From Strigamia acuminata (lineage: Eukaryota > Arthropoda > Chilopoda > Geophilomorpha > Linotaeniidae), in assembly GCA_949358305.1 (NCBI GenBank), contig OX442314.1:63807369-63871368 (forward strand): a DNA stretch of 64,000 nt, read 5' to 3'. The number at the start of each line of letters is the position of its first letter. Positions within the stretch are counted from its first letter, which is position 1. The notes under the pieces are model-generated. The model was not told where the DNA came from and searched no databases. It saw nothing but the letters and a program-made list of their open reading frames with translations. Below, in pieces: positions 18,823-29,584 of this stretch. The position numbers and the translations under genes are program-made.

Positions 18823-21800
18823 CTAGGTAAACTTTGAGATTTTTATCTCATTTTTGGTAAGGCTTCTTAAATACTGCCGTAATATTTCGCACGAAATTTT
18901 CATCTGAATATTTCGAGGACGCGTGCTAGTTCGTTCAACTAGTTTCTGGGGTTTACGTGGTTTGCGAGGAGGTTTCTTTAGAGGTTCTCCTCGTTCCACT
19001 GCTGCTTTCTTATCCACAGCAATTAATCGCTGTCGATGTCTATGTTTAGACTTTTCTTGTACAGATTTTTTAGTCTGTATTTGGGGCGATTCGGATAATT
19101 CCATCGGAACTTCCGTAGGAGTTTCAGGAATTATTTCCTTTTGAACAGGTGGTGACGGAAGTTCATTACTTTCGTCCATCCATTTAGGATTTTCCTGATC
19201 TGTATTTGAAGCAGTTTTCTGCCCTATTTTCCAAGTTTCAATTGGATATAACGGCGTATAAGGATATAAAGCCTTAATGTTCACTGATTTTTCTATTGAA
19301 CCATCAGCAAGTTTGCGTAATTTATACGCGCTACCTGGAAGGATTTCGACAATCTCCCAAGGACCGTCCCGCTTCTCAGCAAGACCTGCGGAGATCTTTT
19401 TGTCTGCGCACGAGAGAATGTGAGTTTGTTTCCAAACTAAATCTCCAACTTCGAATTCAATAATTGTGAACTTTTGTTCGTGAATCTTACGATGTCTTTC
19501 GTAATTCAATTGAATTCTTCTGTGCATCTCTTGATGCGCTCTACGTAATATGTCAAGTAATTCTCGAACATACTTCTCAGGGTTATGCTTGTCAAATGGG
19601 TTGGCATGCCTGAGAATTCTCGGATCGAAAGGTAAGGTAACAATTCTCCCCGTATTAAGCAACATCGGTGTCGAATTCGTTGCATCCGATTTATTATTAC
19701 GAATTACAAACGCAAATTCGTCTAAATATCGCGGCCATTGGGTGTGCACATCCGTGTAAATTGCCAATAAAATCTTAATGTCCCTGTTGGCTCTCTCTGT
19801 CGGGTTAGCCTGAGCATGATAAGTGCTCGTATGAGCCGGTCGGATATGATAAGTTTCGCAATATTCATTATAAATATCTGAAACGAATTGTTTCCCATTA
19901 TCACTAACAATCTTTTTTGGGTGACCCCAACGATTTGCAACAGATCTTAATTCTTGAACGCAATTAGCGCTCGTGGCTTTGGTTAAAGCTTTAATCTCTA
20001 CAAATTTAGTACAGTTGTCAATTATGACGAAGACGTACTGGTTTTGGGATCTCCCAGCTGGTTTTGGCCCCATTAAGTCCATATTAATATGTTCCCAAGG
20101 GTTGGTCATGTTATGAGGTACGTAAGGACCTGCACGCTTTTTCTGCTGATCCGGTTTGTATTGACTACAATGGGGGCAGCTTTTAACGTAATTTCTTACG
20201 CTTCGGCTCATTCCTGGCCAGTAGTAAATCAATCGAGTTTTCTCGAGAGTTTTACTCATGCCTGCGTGGCCGCTCAAGGGGTGGCCATGACAGGCGAAAA
20301 GCACTCGCTTTATGAGTGAACTGGGAACAACCGCTTTGAAGCCATTACCAGAGTCGTTGAGCTCTTCTTCAAATGAAGGATTAAAGAAAATGATCATTTG
20401 ATCGCCATCATCTTCCTTTTTGTCCAAACAATAGTTTCTAACTTTGTTTTTCCATTCTTTTATTTCCGATTTCGGAATTCCGACAATTCTGTCGAATAAA
20501 AGATACTCTCGAATGCGTTTACATTCAGTGTCGACTAACTGCGCATCAATTATTTCCCTTCTTGTAGGTGGGACTTCTTTTATCACATCAGTGAGAGCAC
20601 TATACAAAGTTTCTTGTATCTCCTCCCCCTCCCTTTCTTCAGAATATTCTTTAGAATTTTCTGAAAAATGGACACGAACATTTGCTAAATATTCTGACCT
20701 TCCTGGAGCACGATTCAAAGAAATCGAAGGATTGCCGTCCCATTCTGGCCAATACTGATTTATTTCGATGGGTTCCACATGATCACGAAGAGGAATGTCT
20801 TCCTCTCCTAATGGAGCTCTTGAAAGTGCGTCTGCAACTTGGTTATAAGCACCCCTTCGAAATACAATCTTGAAAGCACCACATTGGATTCTTAAGGCCC
20901 ATCGACCAAATTTTCCAGATGGCTCAGGCGTTCGCATAAGCCATTTTAATGCTTCAGCATCTGACTCGAGTGTAAAAGTACCATATTCTAAATATGGTTT
21001 AAAACGATCAATAGCCCACACGACTGCGAGGCATTCGAGTTCTGGCGTTGTGTAACGCTTCTCCGCTCCTCTCAGTACTCTGCTTGCGTAAGCTACAGGT
21101 CTGGGTGCCGTGCCCGTTTTCTTTTTGTCTTTATCTAAAAGATCAACATCTTGGCAGATGACAGCTCCTAAGCCTTCGTGGGATGCGTCAGTCATGACTA
21201 CGAAAGGTTTGGACATGTCTGGTTTGTGCAGACAATTGTCGTTACAAAGCAGCGCTTTAATTTTATTAAAAGCTTCAGTTTGAGCATCTCCCCATTCAAA
21301 TGGAGTTTTCTCATTCATCATACATGTGTATGGCGCAGCAATGGCTCCGTGATTAGGAACGAACTTCCTGAAGAAGTTTGTCATTCCATGAAACCGTTGA
21401 ATGTCTTTAGCACATGTTGGAGTCGGAAATTTCATAATTGCAGAAATTTTATCGGGATCTCCATATAAACCGTCAGGTTTAATCCAATGTCCTAAGAACT
21501 TAAGTTCTGTTCTTCCAAAACGAGACTTCGCTTTATTGATTGTCATATTAGCTTTATTAAGCTTTTCCAACACGTCTCGGACATGAATGAGATGTTCATC
21601 CCAAGTATTCGAATAGACAATTACGTCGTCTAAATAAACTAACGCGTAGTTTTGCAATGCTGAGCCTAAAACGCCTTCCATCAATCGTTGGAAAGTGCAA
21701 GGAGCATTACAAAGTCCAAATGGCATTCGCACAAATTGGTAAGGACCATTCGGTGTGTAAAAGGCCGTCTTTGGACGATCTTCTTTACACATCTCGACTT

Positions 21801-22950
21801 GGTAATATCCTTTGACCAGGTCAATGGATGTGAAATACCTTCCTGGTCCAGTATTATGCAAAAGCAGATCTATACTAGGCATCTGAATCACATCTAATTC
21901 GGTGATTGCATTCAACCACCTATAGTCGATACACATTCTGTACGTACCATCAGGTTTCGCAACAATTACAGGATGGCTAATGAATGGCCCAGTGGCCTTT
22001 TCAATTAGTCCATCTTGTTCTAGTTCAGCAACTAATTTGGACATAATGGCTCTCTTGGCCGGATTGTACATGCGGTACTGCATTCTGGGCAATGAATGCC
22101 CTTCTTTGAATTTAATACGATGTTGAGTAACATTCGTACATCCAACTTGGTCACGAAATACATTAGATACTGCATTGACCACTTCTCGAAGCGCTAGGCG
22201 CTGTTCAGGAGTGCAATCACTACCTTCAACTAACTTCTCATCCCATTCTAAAACGGGTGCATCAGATAATTCAGTTGAATCAGCAACTGACGCCAGTTCT
22301 TCTAAATATTCGAAAGTAATTCGATTTAGAGGTGCCATTGCAAAGTTATCCTCTTCTGACACATAAGGGGCGGACCAAGTAGGTTTATCAGCACAAGAGA
22401 ACTCTTGGAGATGTGGATGTGTACTAATCTTTTGTCGACGCATAAAATTATGTCCGAGTATTAATCCACAGACTCGTTTGGCTAAAACGATGAAATTCAT
22501 CGGCGTGCATTCATCAGCCCACTGTACGCACAAAGTTATTTGTCCGACTGGTTTGTGCGCTACACCTACAGCATTAACCAACATGTTTCTGGGTGCTTCT
22601 TGTAAAAAATCAGGCAGAGCTTGAGTTTCTGACAAAAGCTGTTCCCCAATATAACATTGAGAAGCTCCTGTGTCCATGAGCGCATTGTAGGTGAGCCCAC
22701 CAATTGTGACTTTCATTCGAGGATCGTCTTTATTATTACCCAAAGTAATATTGTGCAAATTATTGCTCCCGATGACTCTGTTGAGTCGTCTAGGTCTACA
22801 AAATTTCTTCGTGTAACATTTATGTGGAAACAATGTCAAGCTCTTGAATTGCTCCGTCATCTTTTGTAGATTTTCATCTACTCCACCGCTATGACTAGTG
22901 GCTTCTTCTAGAAACGTAGTTTCCACGTCCATGAACAACGAGTCCGACAT
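18823..22950 (-). CDS. Gypsy-B Pol polyprotein (PR-RT-RNase H-IN)
   Basis: An uninterrupted 1,375-residue Pol. It contains a protease with DTGA (about residue 93), reverse transcriptase with YLDD (about 440) in VYLDDVIVYSNTW, RNase H with MTDASHEGLG and TPELECLAVVWA, an integrase HHCC domain (GHPLSGHAGMSKTLEK ... CPHC, about 893-940), and the DDE core (D in NMDLMGP, D in SDNGKQF, E in NPTERANR). The C-terminal tail is Lys/Arg-rich. The frame stays open upstream of the ATG to the slippery site at 23001-23007, so it is probably made as Gag-Pol. It resembles Gypsy-A Pol along its length (shared HTSTY..., ...ERxNRDIK, WDPR/FDPR), placing both in one lineage. All catalytic residues seen are intact. 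Confidence 0.95.
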   Translation of the reverse strand: MSDSLFMDVETTFLEEATSHSGGVDENLQKMTEQFKSLTLFPHKCYTKKFCRPRRLNRVIGSNNLHNITLGNNKDDPRMKVTIGGLTYNALMDTGASQCYIGEQLLSETQALPDFLQEAPRNMLVNAVGVAHKPVGQITLCVQWADECTPMNFIVLAKRVCGLILGHNFMRRQKISTHPHLQEFSCADKPTWSAPYVSEEDNFAMAPLNRITFEYLEELASVADSTELSDAPVLEWDEKLVEGSDCTPEQRLALREVVNAVSNVFRDQVGCTNVTQHRIKFKEGHSLPRMQYRMYNPAKRAIMSKLVAELEQDGLIEKATGPFISHPVIVAKPDGTYRMCIDYRWLNAITELDVIQMPSIDLLLHNTGPGRYFTSIDLVKGYYQVEMCKEDRPKTAFYTPNGPYQFVRMPFGLCNAPCTFQRLMEGVLGSALQNYALVYLDDVIVYSNTWDEHLIHVRDVLEKLNKANMTINKAKSRFGRTELKFLGHWIKPDGLYGDPDKISAIMKFPTPTCAKDIQRFHGMTNFFRKFVPNHGAIAAPYTCMMNEKTPFEWGDAQTEAFNKIKALLCNDNCLHKPDMSKPFVVMTDASHEGLGAVICQDVDLLDKDKKKTGTAPRPVAYASRVLRGAEKRYTTPELECLAVVWAIDRFKPYLEYGTFTLESDAEALKWLMRTPEPSGKFGRWALRIQCGAFKIVFRRGAYNQVADALSRAPLGEEDIPLRDHVEPIEINQYWPEWDGNPSISLNRAPGRSEYLANVRVHFSENSKEYSEEREGEEIQETLYSALTDVIKEVPPTRREIIDAQLVDTECKRIREYLLFDRIVGIPKSEIKEWKNKVRNYCLDKKEDDGDQMIIFFNPSFEEELNDSGNGFKAVVPSSLIKRVLFACHGHPLSGHAGMSKTLEKTRLIYYWPGMSRSVRNYVKSCPHCSQYKPDQQKKRAGPYVPHNMTNPWEHINMDLMGPKPAGRSQNQYVFVIIDNCTKFVEIKALTKATSANCVQELRSVANRWGHPKKIVSDNGKQFVSDIYNEYCETYHIRPAHTSTYHAQANPTERANRDIKILLAIYTDVHTQWPRYLDEFAFVIRNNKSDATNSTPMLLNTGRIVTLPFDPRILRHANPFDKHNPEKYVRELLDILRRAHQEMHRRIQLNYERHRKIHEQKFTIIEFEVGDLVWKQTHILSCADKKISAGLAEKRDGPWEIVEILPGSAYKLRKLADGSIEKSVNIKALYPYTPLYPIETWKIGQKTASNTDQENPKWMDESNELPSPPVQKEIIPETPTEVPMELSESPQIQTKKSVQEKSKHRHRQRLIAVDKKAAVERGEPLKKPPRKPRKPQKLVERTSTRPRNIQMKISCEILRQYLRSLTKNEIKISKFT

Positions 22951-22997
22951 AGCATCAGCTATTTCTGGGGGCTGAATGAATCCTTCATCCCCCGGAT

Positions 22998-25310
22998 CTA
23001 GTTTTTTGCACTAGAATCAGTCGAATCGTTAGATTCAGGTTTAGCCAATTGTTTGACTATCTCAGCTAATTGATTAGTGAGCGTCGACTGCAGTTTATTC
23101 TCAAAATTATTAAATTTGGAATCAAGTTTCACATCTAGTGTCGCATCCAACACTTCTTGGGTTACCCAATTAGGTTTACGCTTAGCAGAGGGATCCAAAG
23201 TTGGATTATCTGGGGTATTTCGCTTCTGAATGTCTTCAGACTTAAAATTCGAACGGGGTTTTAAATCTGGACACTCTCGTCGGAAATGTCCGGGTTTCTT
23301 ACAATTAAAGCAAACCATTTGTCCCCTCCTGTTGGGGTCTACTACACCATTTACTGCGTAAATTAGTTCACATTCTTCGGGTAACTCATCTGTACAGAAA
23401 TTAATCTGTTCATCTGATTCCAAAGTCAGGGACTTGGCGTTATTTTTAGGTTGCGAACGAGTGTCCGGTTTCCTAGGTGGGAAAACGACTGGATCGTTTA
23501 CTCTCACCCCATTGGCTGTACGGCTGTACAGTCCTTTCTTCTTTGTAATAGCATTATAAATGTCTATGAAGGGAAGTTCATCTAAACCTTGCGTGTGCAA
23601 GAGAAGATCGTTGGCGGGAGTAATGCTTCCCAAGAATATACTCGCAGCTCCCTGAGAGTTAAGGTTATCTTGTAATAACCAAAGTTGGTAAAACTTATGT
23701 GTATAATCATACAAGTTTTCTGATTCGAGCTGTCTCAACTTTGTTAATTGGGTTGTTCGTTCCAAGCATGTGGCAACAAACCTTCCTCTAAACGCTTTTT
23801 CAAACGTGTCCCAATTATGAAAGTCGTTTCGTCTCTCTTGAAACCAACTATATGCGAGGTCGGTTAAGTAACCAGCCACGCCTTTTACTAACATTTCATC
23901 GAGTGAAATATTTCGTAGAAACGCAACGTTTCGAATTATACTGAGGAAGCGCTCGCTTTCTTCAGTTTTACCCGAAAATACAGGTATATCGGGAGGTTTC
24001 AAACTTATAGTTTGGGGTGTTGCAGGGGTGGAATTCTTTCCTACTTGGGCTAGTTTATGCATATTTAATGCAATAGTAGCTAAGTCGTCTGCTGACATCC
24101 CAAAACTACTTGTTGGTCGCGAATTATCATTCGTCGAACCATTATTAAAATGACTCGAGTTATTTTGACTAGAGCCGTTAAAATTATTGGGGTTGAAATT
24201 ATTTGACCCTCCTTGATTTTGTCTACCTTGATGGCCAAGATTCGAATGGTTATTCGGTCCACCTTGGTTGTCAAAATTTGAATGATTATTCGATCCACGG
24301 GGATTTTGTCTTCTTTGGTTACCAAAGTTGGAATGATTATTTGCTCCACCTTGATTTCCAAAGTTCGAATGATTATTCGAATTTCCCTGATAACCTTGAT
24401 TCGAAAAATTATTCGACTGGTTCTGATTGCCAGGTTGTGAATAATTATTCCACTGGTCTTGATTACCGAAACTTGAACAGTTATTCGGGTTATTTAAGTT
24501 ATTTAAGTTCGGCTGAACTGGATAACTTCCTTGCGATATAGGCAATTGGTTTGGAATATTATTATTTCCAGAAAAAGGATTCAAACGATTGTTTGGATCG
24601 ACTATTCCTCTTAGCTGCGCGCTTAGATCATTATTTAATCCATGCGTGGGTTCAGCAGCAAGATTCGGACAACTGTTGGCTCCATTCGGAAAACCAGGAT
24701 TCGGGTTTTTATTATTATTAAGACCCATAAATCTTCTTTTATGAGAAGCAACAAATTGATTATTCATTCGCCGATAAAACGCTTGTTCAAAATTGCCGGG
24801 TGTAGGATCCTGTTGATCCCAACGAGATTTCCGGTTGGTCGTCGGAGGTCCTGTCGTCTTCTGACGATACCGAGTGATCGGTGTTGTCGTATTCAAACCA
24901 GGATCTGTCGGTCCTTGATTACGTGGAGTCTGTGATCTAGAACTAGAATGCTCCGACGGATCTCGATGTGTGTTAACAAAATCTAAAACTTCGGCCATTG
25001 TTCCAAATTGAATTGGATTCAAACAATAATCTCGACAAATAAAAAGTCCAGCTGGACCTAAATGTGATCCATCTTGTGGACGATTCATTTCCTCCACGGG
25101 GGTAGGATCAGTTACTTCCACAACTGGATCGATAATGGCGACTGGGTCAGTCAGTTCAATTGAAACATTATTATCATCCACGTGGTTTTCCACGATATTC
25201 ACTGTTTCCGTTTCATCTGGAACGGGTACAAATCCGGCTAAATTAATTCCACCGGTCAAACACGTTCTCTCCTTACCACGGGTATTCATCGAATGCTGGT
25301 TACTAGTCAT
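22998..25310 (-). CDS. Gypsy-B Gag
   Basis: A 770-residue Gag that starts at ATG 25310 after a leader of about 1.1 kb. The N-terminal region is acidic with valine/proline runs. A central low-complexity region (about residues 260-400) is very rich in Asn, Gln, Ser and Gly with repeated NNHSNFGNQGG units and resembles prion-like domains. The capsid part follows (DIPVFSGKTEESERFLSIIR, AYSWFQERRNDFHNWDTFEK), and a CCHC knuckle CFNCKKPGHFRREC lies near residue 670. The final codons carry the frameshift heptamer directly before TAG. The Asn-rich insert is unusual in size; it may aid particle condensation, but that is inference. Confidence 0.92.
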   Translation of the reverse strand: MTSNQHSMNTRGKERTCLTGGINLAGFVPVPDETETVNIVENHVDDNNVSIELTDPVAIIDPVVEVTDPTPVEEMNRPQDGSHLGPAGLFICRDYCLNPIQFGTMAEVLDFVNTHRDPSEHSSSRSQTPRNQGPTDPGLNTTTPITRYRQKTTGPPTTNRKSRWDQQDPTPGNFEQAFYRRMNNQFVASHKRRFMGLNNNKNPNPGFPNGANSCPNLAAEPTHGLNNDLSAQLRGIVDPNNRLNPFSGNNNIPNQLPISQGSYPVQPNLNNLNNPNNCSSFGNQDQWNNYSQPGNQNQSNNFSNQGYQGNSNNHSNFGNQGGANNHSNFGNQRRQNPRGSNNHSNFDNQGGPNNHSNLGHQGRQNQGGSNNFNPNNFNGSSQNNSSHFNNGSTNDNSRPTSSFGMSADDLATIALNMHKLAQVGKNSTPATPQTISLKPPDIPVFSGKTEESERFLSIIRNVAFLRNISLDEMLVKGVAGYLTDLAYSWFQERRNDFHNWDTFEKAFRGRFVATCLERTTQLTKLRQLESENLYDYTHKFYQLWLLQDNLNSQGAASIFLGSITPANDLLLHTQGLDELPFIDIYNAITKKKGLYSRTANGVRVNDPVVFPPRKPDTRSQPKNNAKSLTLESDEQINFCTDELPEECELIYAVNGVVDPNRRGQMVCFNCKKPGHFRRECPDLKPRSNFKSEDIQKRNTPDNPTLDPSAKRKPNWVTQEVLDATLDVKLDSKFNNFENKLQSTLTNQLAEIVKQLAKPESNDSTDSSAKN
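23001..23007 (-). promoter_or_regulatory. -1 frameshift heptamer AAAAAAC (gag-pol)
   Basis: On the minus strand A_AAA_AAC is in the correct phase and is immediately followed by the gag stop TAG (23000-22998). The -1 frame continues open into the pol ATG at 22950. A GGGGGATGAAGG run follows, but I have not modelled a structure. Confidence 0.85.
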
Positions 25311-26414
25311 CTTTTAATCGAAATCGAGATTCCAAAAAAATTCACAAATAAACGAAGAAGTCACAAGCGATCTGGAAGGTTGCAAACGAAGCAATGGTTT
25401 CACTGGGTCGTTCTGGGTTTCAAGTACCTCTGTAAACCTCTCTGATTGGTCGAACTTCAAACGTTAGTCTCACGAGATTTTAATCTTATCTGTGATTGAT
25501 GGATTTCACCTTTTTCGCGGACCCATGATCTAGTCAGATTTCTGAATTATGACGTAGTCAAAAAAAATAAAAATGGACGATCATCCAAATTCACCGAAAA
25601 AGTATTACTTATTTCCATAATAAAATCTTATTTATAACCAATTTGAATTTCGCTGAAATTTTGTATAACAAGAGCGCGTGAAATCTATCGACTACTACGG
25701 CTTTGCTGCAAAGCATTGGTTGCTAGGCAACACAACAAACGAGAATTTCTTCGCCAACATTGGAATGAATTTTTTCACTCGTAGATATTTGATTTCAAAG
25801 TTTTGAAATCCTACTTTTGACCGAACATTTTAATGTAGAATCAAGTATGTAAATAAAATAGCTCTTTGAAATAAAATATAAATTTTAATTCCTTCGAAAA
25901 TGTCAATTTCCTTGTATTTTATTCACGCGAATAGAGTTAGGTTTAACTTGAAATCTCAAGTATTTATACAGTTATAAAAATAAACAACTACAAATACTTG
26001 TCGGAATTCAGTTAGAATTCCCGATAAAACTTGTGGAACTTTTCGCATTAGGCCCAACCACGTGGTTTCTCGAATCGACGACGGCGAATCGACGTATCAC
26101 GGGCGGACGTAACAACGACAAGTTCGGGCAAGATTTTCCAATTCTCGTGGTCGGATCATTAGACCTGACCACGCGGTGGGAAATTATTAGTTTGTTTAAA
26201 ACATACAATTTCTTCGGCGGAAAATCGGAAATGCAAATGAATTACATTTATTATCTTGCAAAGCACTTTTAAACGGAATAAATAAATTAGACACAAATAT
26301 AAATTTCGTTCGAAACTTATTTTACACACAAAAATCACCGTAAAAGTTACACTTATTCGAATTCACGATAGACACACAAAACTTCAAATATTTTATTTAA
26401 AATTTGGACAGCCT
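25311..26414 (-). other. Gypsy-B 5' leader
   Basis: About 1.1 kb between the primer site and the gag ATG with no supported ORF. It may hold the packaging signal and a splice donor for ORF3, but I cannot name one with confidence. Confidence 0.6.
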
Positions 26415-26432
26415 ATCTCGGTAGAACCTCCA
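26415..26432 (-). other. Gypsy-B primer-binding site (tRNA-Gln-like)
   Basis: On the minus strand the site reads TGGAGGTTCTACCGAGAT, two bases inside the 5' LTR. From recall of tRNA-Gln 3' ends it differs at about one position. Confidence 0.65.
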
Positions 26433-26434
26433 CT

Positions 26435-27993
26435 TGTGACGATTCTACTTTTGGCTGAATAATTAGCCATTACAAGAGATAAATCGGTTTAGACAAGACA
26501 TTTCTACAACTAGAAATAACCTAACCGAGATAAGCTACGGAAGTCTGTACAACGTGAATATGTGATCAAATATAACAACTTACGATTTTGTGTGATATAA
26601 TTTACATGTTTATTAACATTACAACTGGAGTTGGGGTTCTGGATAAGTGTAACGGCGGCTACACTGGTTGAGGTTCCGGGCGATGCTGTTCGAGTGGTGC
26701 GGCTGACTTTGCGGCATCGTCACAGTTAGCGCTACGGAGACGTATTCGGTCCCGCAGCTCGGATATCTATTAATACGAAGAATCCTTCGTATTTGGTCGG
26801 GAATATTCATTAGAATATTCCGTATTCAAATCATCAAAACATTATTAGTGTAATATAACAAATGAATTGTTATATTGTTATTCTATGGGCGGGGACAGTC
26901 ACGACAGTCGAGGGAACCATCGCGGGAGTTGTTGAAGCTCCATCCGCCAGCATGCCTTACGACGACAAGATCTCGTGATCAGGCGCCGGGTATTTGTTTT
27001 CTGCGACGAGTCGCTTTCAGTGGTACCAACCACTGGGTAAACAGTTCCTGGGGGACTACCAGATCGGCATTACCAATACCCGAGTGTTTGTTTAGCGCAA
27101 GGTATGAATGCAATTGCTCACGGGCCACCAACCCGGTGCGTCGCCTGTGAATAAGGCTTTTACCGACCTCGGACAAGTCTTGCCCACTTAACGGAAGGGC
27201 CAATGCACTGCATCGGAACCCTGGGAAAACAGTTTGCCCGTATTTGTTTGACGGGTTTGACTTCCCGTATATGTGCTCTGGCAGAGCATCTGACCTATGA
27301 TCGGAGAATCGCGCAGATAGATGCGACTATCACCGATCATATAATTTGATATTTGTTTAACAGGTTAATCAATCCCGTGCATGAGCGATATACAACGCCA
27401 CCGTATGAAATCCTACTGTCCCTTAGAACAGCCGGCTAACACTACGGGGCCATTTCATGTGTGAAACATGTCTACAAGGTTAGCCTTCCCAGATGGGCCC
27501 TACAACAAGCAATAACACGATAGTAATAATACATATCCATTGAGAGCTGAGGAGGCCCGATGTGTCGTGAGAGAAAGTGAGATCATACGATAACAACAAT
27601 GCAATACAACAATATTCATTCAAGCCAAGGGGGGAGCTCGTGAGAACCAGAGCTTATATGGTTCTAGAGAACAATCAGATTGGCGACAGCCAATCAGGTG
27701 TCTGAATCGATGGATTCGTGGATCACTAGTCCGGACCTAATATTGAACTGGGTCCCGAAGAGTCCGATTGGTCATCTTCAACAGGTAAGTAAAACCGGAT
27801 ATTGATTCGATAGAATCAATATCTCAAGTAAATAATACTTAGCTTAGTCCAATAAAATACTGTATATTTTATTCGCAACGTTATATTAATTCTTTAATAT
27901 AACTCGCAACTTTATCGAGTTTAAACTGCGCGCGTTAGACAAACAGCGCCATCTAGTGTGAACATTGGATAATACGGTTTTATAACCGTCACA
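26435..27993 (-). repeat. Gypsy-B 5' LTR
   Basis: A 1,559-bp repeat matching 13989-15547. It is followed inward by the primer site and outward by the AATT duplication. Confidence 0.95.
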
Positions 27994-28074
27994 AATTGAT
28001 CCAAAAATTGTTCCTAAATGCGGAATGTCTTATACCATAATGGCACATTTTACCGTTATGCCTCTGAGGGCTAA

Positions 28075-29037
28075 TCACTAAAAACAACGCAATGCAAGTT
28101 CAGCACCATTTAGAAAAACTAGGCTTGCAGTGGTACCACAACGCGAGGCTGGTTTTTATGAAAATGTTAAAACAAAGACGGCTAAAAATGACCAATCACA
28201 GCTGATGAGCAAAATAAAAAATAAAAAAGGTCATGCTTACGTTTCATGATCTACACCATCAAAGATAAACAAAAATGTTATTGCATAATAATCGTAATTT
28301 TAATGATGTTTGCTGTCCATATAAGAAAACACTTTTTGAAAGTAGCTACTGTTTTTTCAATTAATACCAGTTATTATAATCTGCATGTAATATCTTGGTG
28401 CCAAATTTAAACATTAATTACACAAGATTTATTTACACAAAAACCTAAAAGTCTTAAATTGTTTATTGCACCGAAGTAGAATAGTGTCATTATACAGGTA
28501 AATGCTTGCAGGTAAATTTGCAGGTAAAAAAAGCAAATAATTTTGCCCACTTTTAATTATCCTCTTCGCAAAAAAATCATAGAAACCTGTGTCACAATTT
28601 TTACCCACTTGGCTCAAACTGCACGACTGTAGCTTTGCCAACAAGTAAACACACTTTTAAGCAAGTAGTCACTGTGTTTCATACAGGGAATAATTTTAGT
28701 GCCATTAGAAAATGGTAGTTTTATAAGACTTCACTGTGTTCATCTACACCCATGAACAAAAAACTTCACTTCCATTTAGCTGTTTAAGTTGTTATATCAG
28801 GTAATGAAAAAATTCATTGAGATTTGACAACATTCTTGACCTGATCTATTGTTCTGTCCTGACAACAATATTAAAATATAGACCGGATAAATGATGATGT
28901 TATTAAATCTCAATGGTTTTTATGCCTCCTTGTGGACAAACTTAATACAACTGGATTGCAGAGAAGTTTTTTTTGTCCTCGGTGTACTACTGTACAGTAG
29001 TGTTAGTAAAACTGTTCTATGTAGAATTACAAAACAG
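28075..29037. other. Intronic non-coding DNA
   Basis: Part of the large intron of the host gene. No gene or clear repeat was seen. It is AT-rich. Confidence 0.5.
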
Positions 29038-29550
29038 AATAGGCACAAATTGTGAAAAACAGATTATAAAAACTTAATTATAAAATCAGTTTTTAAGTTA
29101 AAAACCGATTCTATAATTAAGTTTTTGATTATCTTGAGCATGCGCAGTTATGACTTAAGTGTTCTGGAATCAAGTTCTTTTGATCCCAGAATCAGTTCTG
29201 AACAGAAAAATGTAAGTTTATTTAAATTATTATTATTATTATTATTTATTTAAGAACAGGAAATCAGCCGCATTCGATCGCACAAATGCGGCCAGTGTTT
29301 GGCTGATTCCCCAATCTTAAATAATAATAATATAATAATAATAATAATTTTAATAAACTTACATTTTTGCCGATCTATTTGATTTCAAAATGGCCGTCAA
29401 AAAATGAGTTGAAATCGGGTCAAAATCCAAAGAATCCATCCCACACGTGGATTATGAGAATCAGTTTTTCGAGAATCCAATTCTCAAAAATATGACGCCA
29501 AGGAAAATTGAGATAATCGGTTTTTCGATTCGAAATTGAACGTGCCTATT
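29038..29550. mobile_element. Inverted-repeat (MITE-like) element in the intron
   Basis: The ends are AATAGGCAC (29038-29046) and GTGCCTATT (29542-29550), with further inward similarity (GAAAAAC.GATTAT and its complement). Inside is a strong hairpin with 15-bp arms AAAAACTTAATTATA at 29068-29082 and its complement at 29112-29126. I found no convincing target duplication, so the superfamily is open. Confidence 0.5.
29206..29368. repeat. 163-bp fold-back repeat
   Basis: The outer arms AAAAATGTAAGTTTATT (29206-29222) and its complement (29352-29368) are followed by ATT/AAT microsatellite arms. A central stem AATCAGCC...GGCTGATT encloses GCATT...AATGC. The whole unit can fold into one long hairpin. 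It appears nested in the larger inverted-repeat element. Confidence 0.75.
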
Positions 29551-29584
29551 GTTTGATTTTAAGACAATTACCATTATTTTTTAG

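Larger units (their letters stand above)
13989..27993 (-). mobile_element. Gypsy-B, complete LTR retrotransposon
   Basis: This is a 14,005-bp minus-strand Ty3/Gypsy element with two 1,559-bp LTRs that begin TGTGACG and end CGTCACA. I noticed no difference between the LTRs on reading. A 4-bp target duplication AATT flanks it (13985-13988 and 27994-27997). In transcription order it carries a primer site, a roughly 1.1-kb leader, gag, pol by -1 frameshift, a roughly 1-kb spacer, ORF3, and a polypurine tract. All three ORFs are open, so it looks recently inserted and possibly competent. It lies antisense in the intron of the host gene. Confidence 0.95.
13598..28070. mobile_element. piggyBac-like MITE split by Gypsy-B
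   Basis: Terminal inverted repeats CCCTCGGAGGCATAA (13598-13612) and TTATGCCTCTGAGGG (28056-28070) match except at one position. TTAA precedes the left end (13594-13597); CTAA follows the right end (28071-28074), a decayed TTAA. Without Gypsy-B and its extra AATT the element is about 464 bp and non-coding. It lies in the large intron of the host gene and is older than the Gypsy-B insertion. Confidence 0.65.
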
